Origin: Asterias rubens | Taxonomy: Eukaryota; Echinodermata; Asteroidea; Forcipulatida; Asteriidae | DNA length: 64,000 bases | NCBI RefSeq assembly: GCF_902459465.1 | Contig: NC_047068.1 | Span: 18,623,195-18,687,194 of the forward strand | Reading direction: 5' to 3' | Shown: positions 33,201 through 43,759 of the stretch, in pieces | Layout: every line of letters starts with the position of its first letter | How positions within the stretch are numbered: position 1 is the first letter of the stretch | The notes under the pieces: generated by a model | Database searches by the model: none | Seen by the model: the letters and a program-made list of their open reading frames with translations, nothing else | What the model was told of the DNA's origin: nothing | Position numbers and translations under genes: made by a program

Positions 33201-35201
33201 ATATTGTAAACTTTTGGCCACAAATGCGCCAAAGCTCTGTGTTAGTGATCACCTAGAGCCAAGCACACAATACTGCACAAGGTTGATATTGCAACAACAT
33301 GAAGCATGTCAACATGGGCAATTCCATGGTCAGTCGCATTACACTTTACACTGCGTCATTTCTTGATCTTGGTGCTAGTAGTTCTATGTGAGATATTATT
33401 TCCACTTAGTTTATAGACTGATTTGTACTTGACACCCAAGGCTTTGAAGTTATGATCGTAGAAATGTTGTGGGCTTTGTGCTCTGGATGTTGTAACGTTG
33501 TAAAAAGCGGTCACTCGCATTACGCAAAAAGGACATTGTAAAAAATAACCTTGTCACAATTCAAATGTTTCCTCAAACTAAAAATCTTGCAAAAGTTTGA
33601 AGTAACACACAACTCTCATACATGAGTATCCAACAAGATACCTTTTAATAGTCATTATAGTCAGCAACGTGAAATATTAGGTATACATGGCAAAAGCTTG
33701 GTCAGTCGCACTACGGTCAGTCTCATTATCCGGTCATTTTAGCCAAGCCTACATGTACATATGGAGCCAAAACTGAGTTCTTGTTTGGCAAACTTGGGTT
33801 TTTAAATTTTATTTAAATAAATTGATAAATTCGATAAATAAATTTAACTGAAATAAATTGATGTCACTTGTTTTGACTAAAATATTCACACCTTTTCTTT
33901 TAAAAGTCTTAGAAACATGGCTGAAATGTGTATTTACAAATTTTAGGAAAATTACATATTTCAGAAATATTTTGATCTTGCATTTTACTGATCAACTTTA
34001 TATTTAGAGTTTTGCATTTAACATAAAATGTTAAATACCTTGCTGAGTGTGTAATGGGACAAAATTTAATTTGCAGCTTAAAGTGACTTACATGTACATG
34101 TACATGTATGTAAATGTATACCCTGAAAGTCATTACAAATAGTGCAATCTCATTCACGCATAGCGCGTTGCAAGTCGATCCCACCTGGCCTGAAACTGTT
34201 GAGCACAACGTATACGGGGCCAAACTTTACAGGCAGTTAACGAAGTAGTTGTACATTTTAAAATTATTGCTACTTCAAATTCTGTTGAAGGCATTATCAG
34301 TCATTCATTTCGTGGTATTTTGATGTTCATATCTTGAAAGAATCCACCCGCTGTAATCAAATTTCAAGTTCATGTCACTTCATGACCCGAGCTACATTGA
34401 AAGTAATGAGAGCGCGCAAGAATGCTTGCTCATCGCTACCGATGCATAGTGTTTTAACAACCGCCACGTCCTTCCCGAGCACCAGTGATTTTTTGCCACA
34501 CAAGTACCAGGTACTTCAGATCACAAGGAAGATGGTGCCACCTTTGTTTACTGATTTCGTTAAACTATACACACGCTAACAGAAGTTTAATTACAGGTAC
34601 CATATGCCTAGGTTGGTTATGCAACTTGCATGACCTTTGCATGTGGCATATGCAAAATGGACCTGTTCCACTCTGGGTGTGGGGGCTTTTGATTTGATGT
34701 ATTATGCTGGAGGGGCGGACACGCGTGCATAAATCCGCTTCAGTTTGATTATTATCAAAATATTTAAATCAAATTTATAGGCTGGGGTGTTGTACGTGAC
34801 AGTCTTATATTTAGCACTCTTTTTCAGTCCACATGTTTATTATTACAGTACAACCTACATGTATCCCTGTGCAGCAATGGTTCGTTCTACAAACTTTTTA
34901 GCGTTGTCAGCGTCAAGCTACACAGTGTGTGTGTGTGTGTACGTGTGCAGTGTGTCAAGCGTGCTGGAAAACCCATAATTTAGCAGTTTTTACGAAAGAA
35001 AAACACCAAATTGCAAACCCCTGTATCGAAAACTTCAGTTGGCCACCACCTCAGTGTCTTCCTCTATCTTCTAATTCCTTTAATTTCAGGAATACTGTTA
35101 AAATGCTCAGTGAAAAAAACCTGGCTAATATTTTGGTCAAATGTGACGAGTGTTTCGCAGCATGTACACCATTGAAAAAGCGCCGTGTTGAGCACTCGTA
35201 A
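30287..35201 (+). CDS. Tentative three-exon gene for a 90-residue protein
   Basis: Candidate exons 30287-30337 (M at 30287; MSLFTDFQRHNYHKN, donor GTGAGT), 32870-32979 (acceptor TGTATTTAG, donor AAAG|GTAAAT), 35090-35201 (acceptor TTTAATTTCAG, ending ...VKCDECFAACTPLKKRRVEH and a stop). The phases fit (0, then 2) and sum to 91 codons. Upstream there is a CCAAT-like GACCAATG (30160) and a locally higher CpG content. Against it: exon 2 is also open as MLDDAHEVLRKDSKMSSQSK from an ATG at 32920, no family is recognised, and an antisense retrotransposon relic lies in intron 1. CDECFAAC plus KKRR could be a small nuclear or metal-binding tail, but that is speculation. Confidence 0.3.
30464..30489. 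mobile_element. 26-bp palindromic micro-insertion with 7-bp target duplication
   Basis: CATAGAGTAAGGA joined directly to TCCTTACTCTATG, a perfect 13-bp-arm palindrome. CTTACAG flanks it exactly on both sides (30457-30463 and 30490-30496). Same terminal sequence as the 32-bp insert at 10682-10713, without the 6-bp centre. Confidence 0.85.
30500..31740 (-). pseudogene. Broken non-LTR (CR1/L2-like) reverse transcriptase
   Basis: Minus strand, in order: LPETITVAHELDLDASEDSV (31625-31730), then after a frameshift NVSKSPGPDKFHPRVLYELR and HWKRANITAIHKKGSRK (RT blocks 1-2), then directly EDCELLQHDVDRLVGWTKNS. The catalytic F/YADD block that normally precedes that segment is missing, an internal deletion. 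After another break comes RRATKLIPGLKNMPYEERLK and SFVHRSADTWNRLPNLVMTA, and finally, in a third frame, LDKIWSSQPFKYDIDEPTPT. Dead relic with no endonuclease seen. Confidence 0.85.
31880..32225. other. Unassigned stretch
   Basis: No gene is seen. 32080-32180 contains a doubled TTCTAGGAGTAG-like motif (near 32086 and 32131). Confidence 0.35.
32228..32377 (+). repeat. Hairpin MITE, about 150 bp
   Basis: GGATACCTTTCCGATCCGTA and CCACCACTTTTTCA at the left are answered by TGAAAAAGTGGTGG and CAATACGGAAAGTTTCC at the right, with small mismatches. Non-coding. A fragment of M1 (GAAAACTATGTCACTTCAGA) follows at 32500-32580. Confidence 0.75.
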
Positions 35202-36510
35202 ACTTGCACTGGCACACGCTGGGTTTCTGCCCTCACACGCGCTATAGCAATCTTGCATTATTGCGAAGAATTCACATTGCACGCGCACTGTGCATAATTG
35301 AGAAACGTTGAATACTGACGGTCAATGTGAGACTCGCAGTGTACAAACTATTTTTAATGTTCGGGTTATTGTTTAAAAGTGGTCTGTAAATTTAAAATGG
35401 CCTCGGTTGTTGGTTATCACATGTTCTTCAACGCAACAAACAATTTGTTTTGTTATGTAAAAAGTTTATTACCCAAAGATTTAGGCTTTTAAGCTTTGAA
35501 CACAACACAAAAAAACCTCCTTGATCACCATCTCCTTGAATTGACCTAGATACATTTGACTGCATCACACACTACTGACCAAATCGCGCATTGCTTTACT
35601 CTGATTTGTAAGGCAGCAAGCATTTTATTGATGAATCAAGTTTCTTGTTTCTCAAGGAAAATGGTGGCAAGGGGACATCAGCTTTTTGCACAAGTTTGCT
35701 CTTTTGGGAGATTTGTCTGTGCTTCTTCTTTAAATCCTTGTAATTTCAGTGAGCATAACATTTCTGCTTTTCAACCCTACAATGTAGTCATTGGTATGTC
35801 CACAATTTGTGGAGAGTAAACAATTCCAATGCCATTACTTCACTTTTCTACTTCAAATTCTCAGAAATGTTGCTTTTCTTTTGTTTATATCTTATGATAA
35901 CATAGGCCTAAGACTCTGTACAAGTAATGAAACTAGAATAACACATGTACAACATGTGTTATAATTTTGAGCATTGCTTTGGAGAAATGCATTGTGAGTA
36001 GGGCAAGAGTGGCATCTGCAGAGCCCCAGGGGTGGATTTTACAAAGGTAGTCCTAACTTAGGACTTGTCCTTGGCAATGCTAAGAGATAGGACTGGTTCT
36101 AAGTTAGGACCAGTAACTCATCCTAACTTAGGACTGGTCCTATCTCTTGGCATTGCCTGGACTAGTCCTAAGTTAGGACTACCTTTGTGAAATCCACCCC
36201 AGATCTCTTAATTTATGTAATATTGTCCTCTAGTAAGTCATAACTAAGATATCCAGCTTTGCTGACCTCTTAGCATCCTCTTAAAAAAAGATTTGGGCAG
36301 TCGCATTACATTGCATGGTCAGTCGCATTACACTTTTTGATGACTCGTTGTTACAATTATACCAACTGTAGTGTTGATTTCTTGACTCATTTCAGACTTT
36401 GTAATAAGGGTAGAGGCATATTTTGAAACGCCATGAAGATAGCCAGTGGATTTTTCTTGCAATTGAAATAACTTCATCTCTCGGTCAGTTGCATTACACC
36501 CTGTTGGAGC
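33300..36510. other. Region with scattered GGTCAGTCGCATTAC motifs
   Basis: The 15-mer GGTCAGTCGCATTAC or a close form occurs near 33330, 33508 (GGTCACTCGCATTACG), 33700 (GGTCAGTCGCACTACG, GGTCAGTCTCATTATC), 36297, 36318 and 36482 (GGTCAGTTGCATTACA). Spacing is irregular. I cannot assign a repeat family. Except for the tentative exon at 35090-35201 and the hairpin at 36029-36200 there is no supported gene in the region. Confidence 0.5.
36029..36200. repeat. Hairpin MITE built from TCCTAACTTAGGA units
   Basis: Ends GGGGTGGATTTTACAAAGGT and ACCTTTGTGAAATCCACCCC pair across 172 bp. The interior repeats CCTAACTTAGGAC and GATAGGACTGGT in both orientations, so nearly the whole element folds. Similar elements are widespread in marine invertebrates (from memory). 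Confidence 0.85.
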
Positions 36511-38045
36511 TTCAACAAGAACACTCACATATTATTGCTTTAATAGGAAACATGAATTAAAATCCATTCTGGATATTAAAAAGTTGTTCCTGCTGCTAAT
36601 CACTAATGTCAAACAAGGCAAGCTTATAGAAAATGGAGACAGTATTTCATAACTCTATGGTTTCGTGAAATTAATTTATACAAGTCATATCTAGCATCCC
36701 ATTCCAACAATCTTGTGCCATTTACCAGTTTATCATCCATTGTTTATAAGTATGCATTCTTACCTATACTTGATGGGAACTGTCCCACGCTGGGTCATGT
36801 TGCAGGCATGTATCACATGACCAGTGATCAACTGTTGCAAGTTGATTTTTTGCAAGAAAGGTGCTTATTGGAAGGAAACTTTGCGGGAAACATTATCACA
36901 GAGTTTTGGACCAATCACACTTAGTTTAACATTGATGAAAGAGGGTTTGTCATCTTTACAAAACAATTCACCCCAAAGTATGACGATGATTCGTTTTCAA
37001 GCCACATCATGATAAAGACCTTGGGGTCGCGAAAAGCTTTGTCAGACGGGCTGAGTTTCATGAGTTCAAATATCATGCATGTATGTCAATACTTAATGTA
37101 ACATGTTAAGTCCAGATAGTTGGCTGTGCAAAATTCCGGGATGAAATCAGTCCCTGATTTAATGATGGAAATTCTTAATAATATGTTGAATTTCTTTCTC
37201 ATTACTTTTTGTCATCCTCTACAGATCTTCAGATGTACATGTAGATTTTCAGATCTTTGTTCATATTGGCTGACCATTAAACAGTCAGCGTCAGCGGAGA
37301 TAGAGTACATCTGTGAAGGATGAAGCATTTGGACAACTTTACCAACTTCAAAGGGTAAAATACCAAAGTTAATATTCTTTATCCCTGATGCAAATTTAAA
37401 TATTATTCAGTGGTAACACACATCAGTGTAAATTGTCCTCATCATTCAATATCATTGGCGTTTTGTTAAAAATGCAACCACCAGGTAGTTGGTGTTGATT
37501 TAAAACATTTGTTTGTCAAAAACCACATCATACATCTGTAATAAAAAAGAAATATCCACCCGCAGTCTTATTTTTGGGAACTTTTTTAAGCATCTTGAGT
37601 CATCCTTTGAAATTATCATTGCAAAAACGAAATCCATGACTCGAAACTGGAAAATGGCTTTACTAACTGTTGAAGTCTTACAAGTATAGATGATTGAGAC
37701 TTTAGACCAACTTGAAGCTAGTCAACAGTCCATACACTGCATCATTAAGTTTCACACAAACAGTATTTTATATCTTTTAAAAATGTGTTCGGTGTGCACT
37801 TTGATTTTGTTTCAATCACAAATTATATTGCATTTTATGTTGAAACCCAAAGTTCCTAAAAATGCTTTGATGTTTGATATTTACATTGATGATCTGTTGA
37901 TATTTAAGACAACTTGTTTAACCTTTTTTTTCTTCATTCATTCTTTTTTGTACCATCTACATGGTTCCTCATTTGATGTTGGCAACAATCTACCGTGGCG
38001 AGTCAATCAACTTTGAAGGTTAGATACATTTTTTCTGTATCAAAA
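36510..38045. other. AT-rich stretch, no supported gene
   Basis: Open frames at 36715-37012, 37120-37323 and 37690-38016 lack paired splice signals or protein-like composition. A CATCCTCTACAG acceptor-like site at 37214-37225 matches the one at 39180-39190, but the sequence following it is not open in a matching frame. Confidence 0.4.
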
Positions 38046-38047
38046 AA

Positions 38048-38382
38048 TCTTAATACACTATTGGTAATCACGGAATCCGATCAATGGAGAGCTTTTGATA
38101 GTATATAGACATTGTAAGAAACGACTACCTCAGAAGTAATGTAGGTCTCGAGAAAGAAGTAATTTACACTAAAATATTTGAGTTTGATTTCGAGAATTCG
38201 ATTTTGAGGTCTGGAAATCAAGCATCTGAAAGCACACAACTTCGTGTGACAAGGGTGTTTTTTCTTCCATTATTATCTCGCAATATCAAATTTTCACAAG
38301 TTTGTTATTTTGTGCATATATTGAGACGCACCAAGTGAGAAGACTGGTCTTTGATATTACCAAAGGTGTCCAGTGTCTTTAA
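38048..38382 (+). repeat. MITE family M1, partial
   Basis: Begins TTAATACACTATTGGTAATC, keeps GAAATCAAGCATCTGAAAGC and ACAACTTCGTGTGACAAGGG, and ends GTGTCCAGTGTCTTTAA. Confidence 0.8.
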
Positions 38383-38709
38383 TCTTATAAACAATGTCAG
38401 AGATGTGTCAGGCATGCAGATCTTCAGTTGATCAGCTGATTTCCTTCTTTTGGTTTCTCAGATGTGCCATTGAAAATTGCAAAACAAAACTCATCATCTC
38501 CCAGTTTAAATGCGTTTTCTTGCCTTTATGTAACTCGTTGAGTTGTTTTACAAAAACATTGAAGGGATAACTTTAAATATGAAACTAACTTTGGGTAGAC
38601 ATTCTACCTCAGACCAGTAGCCAGACCATGACCAGAAATATGTTTGAGCAATAGTTGTTGGTTAAAGAGACACATTTCCTTGGATCGGGCAATATGGTCG
38701 ATGTAAAGC

Positions 38710-38785
38710 ATTTGCAAGGTTTTTTATGAAATGGATATGGTTATAAATTTGCAAGGTTTTTTATGAAATGCATATGGTTATAAAA
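38710..38785 (+). repeat. Two-copy tandem repeat, about 38 bp
   Basis: TTTGCAAGGTTTTTTATGAA plus ATGGTTATAAA occurs twice in succession (about 38709 and 38750). Confidence 0.85.
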
Positions 38786-39190
38786 GGTGTTTTAATTGTA
38801 GAATATTAGGATCCACACAAATACGCCTCGAAATTGCACGGTTTTTCCCCATCATGGTAAATTTTTTTAAACCACAAAATGGCCGACCGTGTTAGTTCTA
38901 GTGCTAGGCGAATAGTGAAATTTTGATATTCGGATACCGCTGGCCAACTATCCGAAATTAACCGGATATTCAAATAGTTTTTTTCGTCGCTAGAGGGCGC
39001 TTTTATAAAATGAAAAAAAAATGCTACTTCGGGAAATTCTATTGGAAACAGAATTCATATGCTTTTCTAAATTCCAATGATGTACAATACTTTGACTAAA
39101 ATATGTTCAGATGTTTGTTGTATTGACCTAGTTAAAGGTTTTCTTAACTGTTTAACATTAATTCTCTTTCCTGTCTTTCATCCTCTACAG

Positions 39191-39331
39191 ATCAACTAAT
39201 CGAGACAGAGAGTGGCAGATCTCCATTCAAGTTCAAGGCCATCATCAGTGGAGATGCAGTGTTGGTCAACAGTAATTTAGTGTTTGTAGCTTTGAATTGT
39301 TCTACTTGTATCTGGGATGGATCTGAAGGTT
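39191..39331 (+). CDS. Candidate exon, unidentified
   Basis: Acceptor TCCTCTACAG and an open phase-1 frame: DQLIETESGRSPFKFKAIIS, then GDAVLVNSNLVFVALNCSTC and IWDGSEG before a weak donor GTTTAA and an in-frame TAA. The composition is protein-like (beta-strand-rich). It could be an exon of the same gene as 43141-43590, but the weak donor leaves this open. Confidence 0.35.
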
Positions 39332-39409
39332 TAATATAATATCACCAAGATAATGAAGGCTTTTCTTGAAAGAGCATCATTGTCTGCAAGATTGAAATGT
39401 GCACATCCT

Positions 39410-39985
39410 GAGTGGTGAATCATTCATACTTTCCTTGTGTGGTGATCTACCTATACTTACCAAGAGTGAATCATTCATACTTCCCTTGTGTGGTGATCTA
39501 CCTACATGTTTATTTACCCATGGTGAATCATTCATACTTTCCTTGTGTGGTGATCTACCAATATTTACCCTTGGTGAATCATTCATACTTTCCTTGTGTG
39601 GTGATCTACCTATATTTACCCATGGTGAACTATTCATACTTTCCTTGTGTGGTGATCTACCTATATTTACCCATGATGAATCATTCATACTTTCCTTGTG
39701 TGGTGATCTACCTATATTTACCCATGGTGAATCATTCATACTTTCCTTGTGTGGTGATCTTCCTATATTTACCCATGGTGAATCATTCATACTTTCCTAG
39801 TGTGGTGATCTACTCTTATTTCCCTTGTATAGTGAATCATTCATACTTACCTTGTATGGTGATCTACCTATATTTACCCATGGTGAATCATTCATACTTA
39901 CCTTGTATGGTGATCTACCTATATTTACCCATGGTGAATCATTCATACTTTCCTTGTGTGGTGAATCATTCAAATCAAAATTCCA
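39410..39985 (+). repeat. Minisatellite A, 51-bp unit, about 11 copies
   Basis: Unit core: GGTGAATCATTCATACTTTC followed by CTTGTGTGGTGATCTACC and TATATTTACCCAT. The length is a multiple of three, so all frames stay open on both strands, giving three long overlapping open frames that are not genes. Some units drop a part (39440-39470). Confidence 0.95.
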
Positions 39986-39999
39986 AAAGGCCTAGTTGT

Positions 40000-40560
40000 A
40001 TGTAGTTGTGTTTCACTCACTATTCATTCAGGCCATTCAATTTAGGTGTGCTGATGGCATGGAGTTGACAAACTTGGTTGCCATATAGTGGAGCCGGCAT
40101 GGGAATTTTCCCCCCCTTTTTTCCCCTTATGGGTTTTAGGGGGGTTTTCGCCCATCCCATACATCAGCAGTTAGCAGCCATGCAACTTTTCAGCTGGTCA
40201 GCTGATTTTATGGTTTTGGTTTTCTCAGCCATTGAAAAGTTAAAACACAGTACAAAATCTTGCTGTGCTTGTTTCTGGAAACTTCAAATCTTTTGCGAAA
40301 ATTCGAAGTTGCATGTCTGAAGTAGGTGACACTTTAGTGTCAAAGAAAGAAAAAACAGCACAAAACCTTGCTGTGCCTGTTTATGGAAGTACTATTTCTT
40401 CTTTATTTGTTTTCTTCTTCAAAATACAAGGTCGGATATGTCTGAAATAGTAGACACTTTAGTGTCTAAACAGGTTCATTAGGTGTCAAAGAAAATTTGA
40501 CCCTACATTTAAGGTGTGTATTTAATTAATACTGTTGTAGATGAGTAAACATTTCATTAC
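40000..40560. other. Spacer between minisatellites A and B
   Basis: Contains two partial copies of a 120-bp duplication (ACAAAATCTTGCTGTGC at 40252 and ACAAAACCTTGCTGTGC at 40359; TGTCTGAAGTAGGTGACACT versus TGTCTGAAATAGTAGACACT). No gene called. Confidence 0.55.
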
Positions 40561-40564
40561 TGAG

Positions 40565-41757
40565 TTATCCATACTTACCCTGGTGTTGGGTATTCACTAC
40601 ACTTTCACATGTGTTTTGAATTACCCATACTTCCCCTGGTGTTGCGTATTCTCTACACTTTCAACTGTGTTTTGAATTACCAATACTTCCCCTGGTGTTG
40701 CGTATTTTCTACATTTTTACCTGTGTCTTGAATTATCCATACTTTCACTGGTGTTGTCTATTCTGTACACTTCACATGTGTTTTGAATTTATACCCATAC
40801 TTCCCCTGGTGTTGCGTATTCTCTACACTTTCACTTGTGTTTTGAATTACCCATACTTCCCCTGGTGTTGCGTATTCTCTGCACTTTCACTTGTGTTTTG
40901 AATTACCCATACTTCCCCTGATGTGACGTATTCTCTACACTTTCACTTGTGTTTTGAATTACCCATACTTCCCCTGATGTGACGTATTCTCTACACTTTC
41001 GCTTGTGTTTTGAACTACCCATACTTCCCCTGATGTGTCGTATTCTCTGCACTTTCACATGTGTTTTGAATATACCCATACCTTACTGGTTTTGCATATT
41101 CTCTACACTTCAACATGTGTTTTGAATTACCCATACTTCCCCTGGTGTTGCGTATTCTCTACACTTTCACATGTGTTTTGAATTACCCATACTTCCCATT
41201 ATCTCGGGTATTCTCTTCACTTTCACATGTGTTTTGAATTACCCATACTTCCCCTGGTGTTGCGTATTCTCTACACTTTCGCTTGTGTTTTGAACTACCC
41301 ATACTTCCCCTGATGTGTCGTATTCTCTGCACTTTCACATGTGTTTTGAATTACCCATACTTCCCATTATCGCGGGTATTCTCTTCACTTTCACATGTGT
41401 TTTGAATTACCCATACTTGCCTAGGTGTTGGTATTCTCTACAGATTCACCTGTGTTTTTAATTACCCATACTTCGTCTGGTGTGGCGTACTCTCTACACT
41501 TTCACATGTGTATTGAATTACCCATACCTTACTGGTTTTGCGTATTCTGTACACTTTTACATGTGTTTTGAATTACGGTACCCATACTTTCCCTGGAGTT
41601 GTGTATTCTCTATACTTTCACTTGCATTTTGAGTTACCCATACTTCCCCCGGTGTGGTGTATTTACTCCCCTTCTGGTTGTGATTTTTGCATACTTCCCT
41701 TGTGTGGTGATCTACTCATACTTTTTTTGTGTGCTGATCTACCCATACTGAAATAGT
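40565..41757 (+). repeat. Minisatellite B, about 56-bp unit, about 20 copies
   Basis: Unit core: GTGTTTTGAATTACCCATAC, TTCCCCTGGTGTTGCGTATT, CTCTACACTTTCAC. Units at 41690-42160 grade into a different form (TGTGTGGTGATCTACCCATAC) reminiscent of array A. Confidence 0.95.
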
Positions 41758-42159
41758 TTCCCCTTTCAAGTCTATGAAGGTCATAAATTGGGTGTCCAAG
41801 TTAATGACTTAATATATGATACATTGTAGGTATTTAATTTAGTTAGTTTTGTACATTAGTCTATGTCCCAGGGGTGTGCCAATAATCTTGTCTGGTGATC
41901 TACCCATTCTTTACTCTGTGATTAATGTCCTTTCCCCTTGAGTGGTGAATTGCTTACACTTTTATTTGTGTGGTGGTCAACCTATTCCTTACACTGTGGT
42001 AAATGACACTTCTCCTTGTGTTGTGAACTACTCACACGTAGTCGCCCCTTGTGTGGTGAAATATACATACAACCCTTTGTATGGTGAAATAACCACTTTG
42101 ACTTCAGCTTAGATTTAGCCACACTTCTCCCTGTGTGGTGAATTACTCAAAATTCCCCT

Positions 42160-43130
42160 TTTGTCCCAAGATCCATCCCTTAGCTGCACTAAAGATGTAT
42201 GATTCAGATATCAATTAATTCATAAATGACAAACTAATAAAAAAAAAATTCCTCATAAAACCAAAGGAAAATCTTCCCTTGCAGATAACCAGGGCACTTT
42301 GATTGCCTTCTTTGGAAACAGTTTTACCAGTCAGAGAGCACTCTGGTTGAAACTGTTCGGAGAAATGTCATACAAATTTTTCTTCTGCATTTGTGGATGA
42401 ATGTAATTTATACCTTCCCTTGCGGATAATCAGGGCACTCTGATTGTCTTCTTGGTAAACAGTTTTACCAGTCAGAGAACACTCTGATTTAAACAAGTTT
42501 TTGTAGAAATGGTTGATTCTAAGAATTGGAAGAGGAAACCCCAACCGCCCTGTCTGAATCATATGTCTTTGTGAAATTATTTTAGTGTAAATTAGTTTAA
42601 AAGTAATTACTTTATGTAAGAGTTGCTCCTACCAAAGAATGAGACCATGAAAAAGAGTTGTTTTAATTAAAATAATGATTTTTCTCGCAAGCAAAGTCAT
42701 TATTTAAGAAATTGGGCAAACACAAAAACAAAATTATGGAAATCTTAGTATCTTGCAGAGATGGAATTTTCTATCCAAAAAAGGACTGATAAAACTCATT
42801 TGTTTTTTTGTTTTGGTAAATCTCAGTAAGTGTTTTCAAAAAGTGTTGATTTTTTCTCTTATGGGTATAGTTATTAATATTTGTCAGTAATTGAGCAAAT
42901 TATGGAAATTTCAGTATCTTGCAGAGATATGGAAATTTCTATCAAATAAAATGATAAAATTCCCATACTTGTACTTTTTTTCATTGGGGGTTTTAGCTCT
43001 AAAAGATATTGAGAATATTTTTTAGAGCTCAAGGTAAAACCACATAAATATCTTGTTGACTCATTGTGTAGGAGCAGCTCATTCTGATGAGGGTTGTATG
43101 TATGTTAGGGCCTCATCCAAACCCTCTGAA
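42160..43130. other. Spacer with a 90-bp local duplication
   Basis: CTTCCCTTGC, AGATAACCAGGGCACTTTGA and AGTTTTACCAGTCAGAGA (42278-42345) recur at 42413-42485. A second doubled block, GGAAATTTCAGTATCTTGCAG-like, is at 42739-42760 and 42904-42925. A minus frame here (VYQEDNQSALIIRKG) weakly recalls Copia-type RNase H but is too short to call. Confidence 0.45.
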
Positions 43131-43140
43131 AAACTCGCAG

Positions 43141-43590
43141 AGTTGTGCAAACACCTGTGCCTGTTGGTGGACCCCCTCGGCTGCCTGGAACAAGTGTTGG
43201 TCCTGCTGGTCTGGGTGCGATGGAAGGTATGTTCCCTGTTCAGTGAAGTTTAATTAGATGCACCACTAGTGTTTTGTTTCACTGGTGTATTGCCTTGCAA
43301 ATTTGATGAGCTAGAGCGAAGCAATTTTTGGATGCATACATACTAGCGCATTCCGAGCTGGAAAGTAGTGGTTGGTCCCTAAAACGTTTGGTTCGGCAAG
43401 ATCTCTCAAGACGTCGGGATGAGGGCCCCTTATAATTTAGCCTTTTGTTGGTCACGTCACTCTTTTGTTCTCTAGTAAACAGGTTTGAACTGGGGATCTT
43501 TCAAGATCATCAAAGGTGCCTTCAGATGTCTTTGCTTGAGCCAATGGAATCTGGACTTGGTGGATGATGAGGACTTCTATCCAGTTGATG
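43141..43590 (+). CDS. Two candidate exons of an unidentified gene
   Basis: Exon D 43141-43226 (frame RVVQTPVPVGGPPRLPGTSV then GPAGLGAME, donor GAAG|GTATGT) joins in phase 1 to exon E 43483-43590 (acceptor GTAAACAG; GLNWGSFKIIKGAFRCLCLS then QWNLDLVDDEDFYPVD, donor GATG|GTATGA). The junction makes a continuous frame. Support: both exons have recognisable homologues in the same order on the minus strand at 46925-47330. No family is recognised. The start of D (CTCGCAG) has a weak pyrimidine tract. Confidence 0.45.
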
Positions 43591-43759
43591 GTATGAGAGC
43601 TGGAGAAACATGTTCTGCTTGGTCATGCCACTTTACCTAAAAAATATCTAGTAAGAACAACTTTTTATTGCCTTTTGATACCAAAGATGACATTGGATTT
43701 GTATTAATCGAATTGGTTGGTTGTTAGAAGAGGTCAATGGTTGCAAATTCTCTCCTCTC

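Noticed and set aside
38930-39000. CTCF-like site (CGCTAGAGGGCGC) near 38988
   Set aside because: This motif is common in invertebrate repeats, and one site without occupancy data supports nothing.
39377-40005. Long overlapping open frames on both strands (133-197 codons)
   Set aside because: Produced by a 51-bp repeat whose length is a multiple of three.
42368-42562. Minus frame VYQEDNQSALIIRKGRYKLH, resembling Copia-type RNase H
   Set aside because: Only a dozen residues look right, the lower part is a local 90-bp duplication, and there is no neighbouring retroelement sequence.
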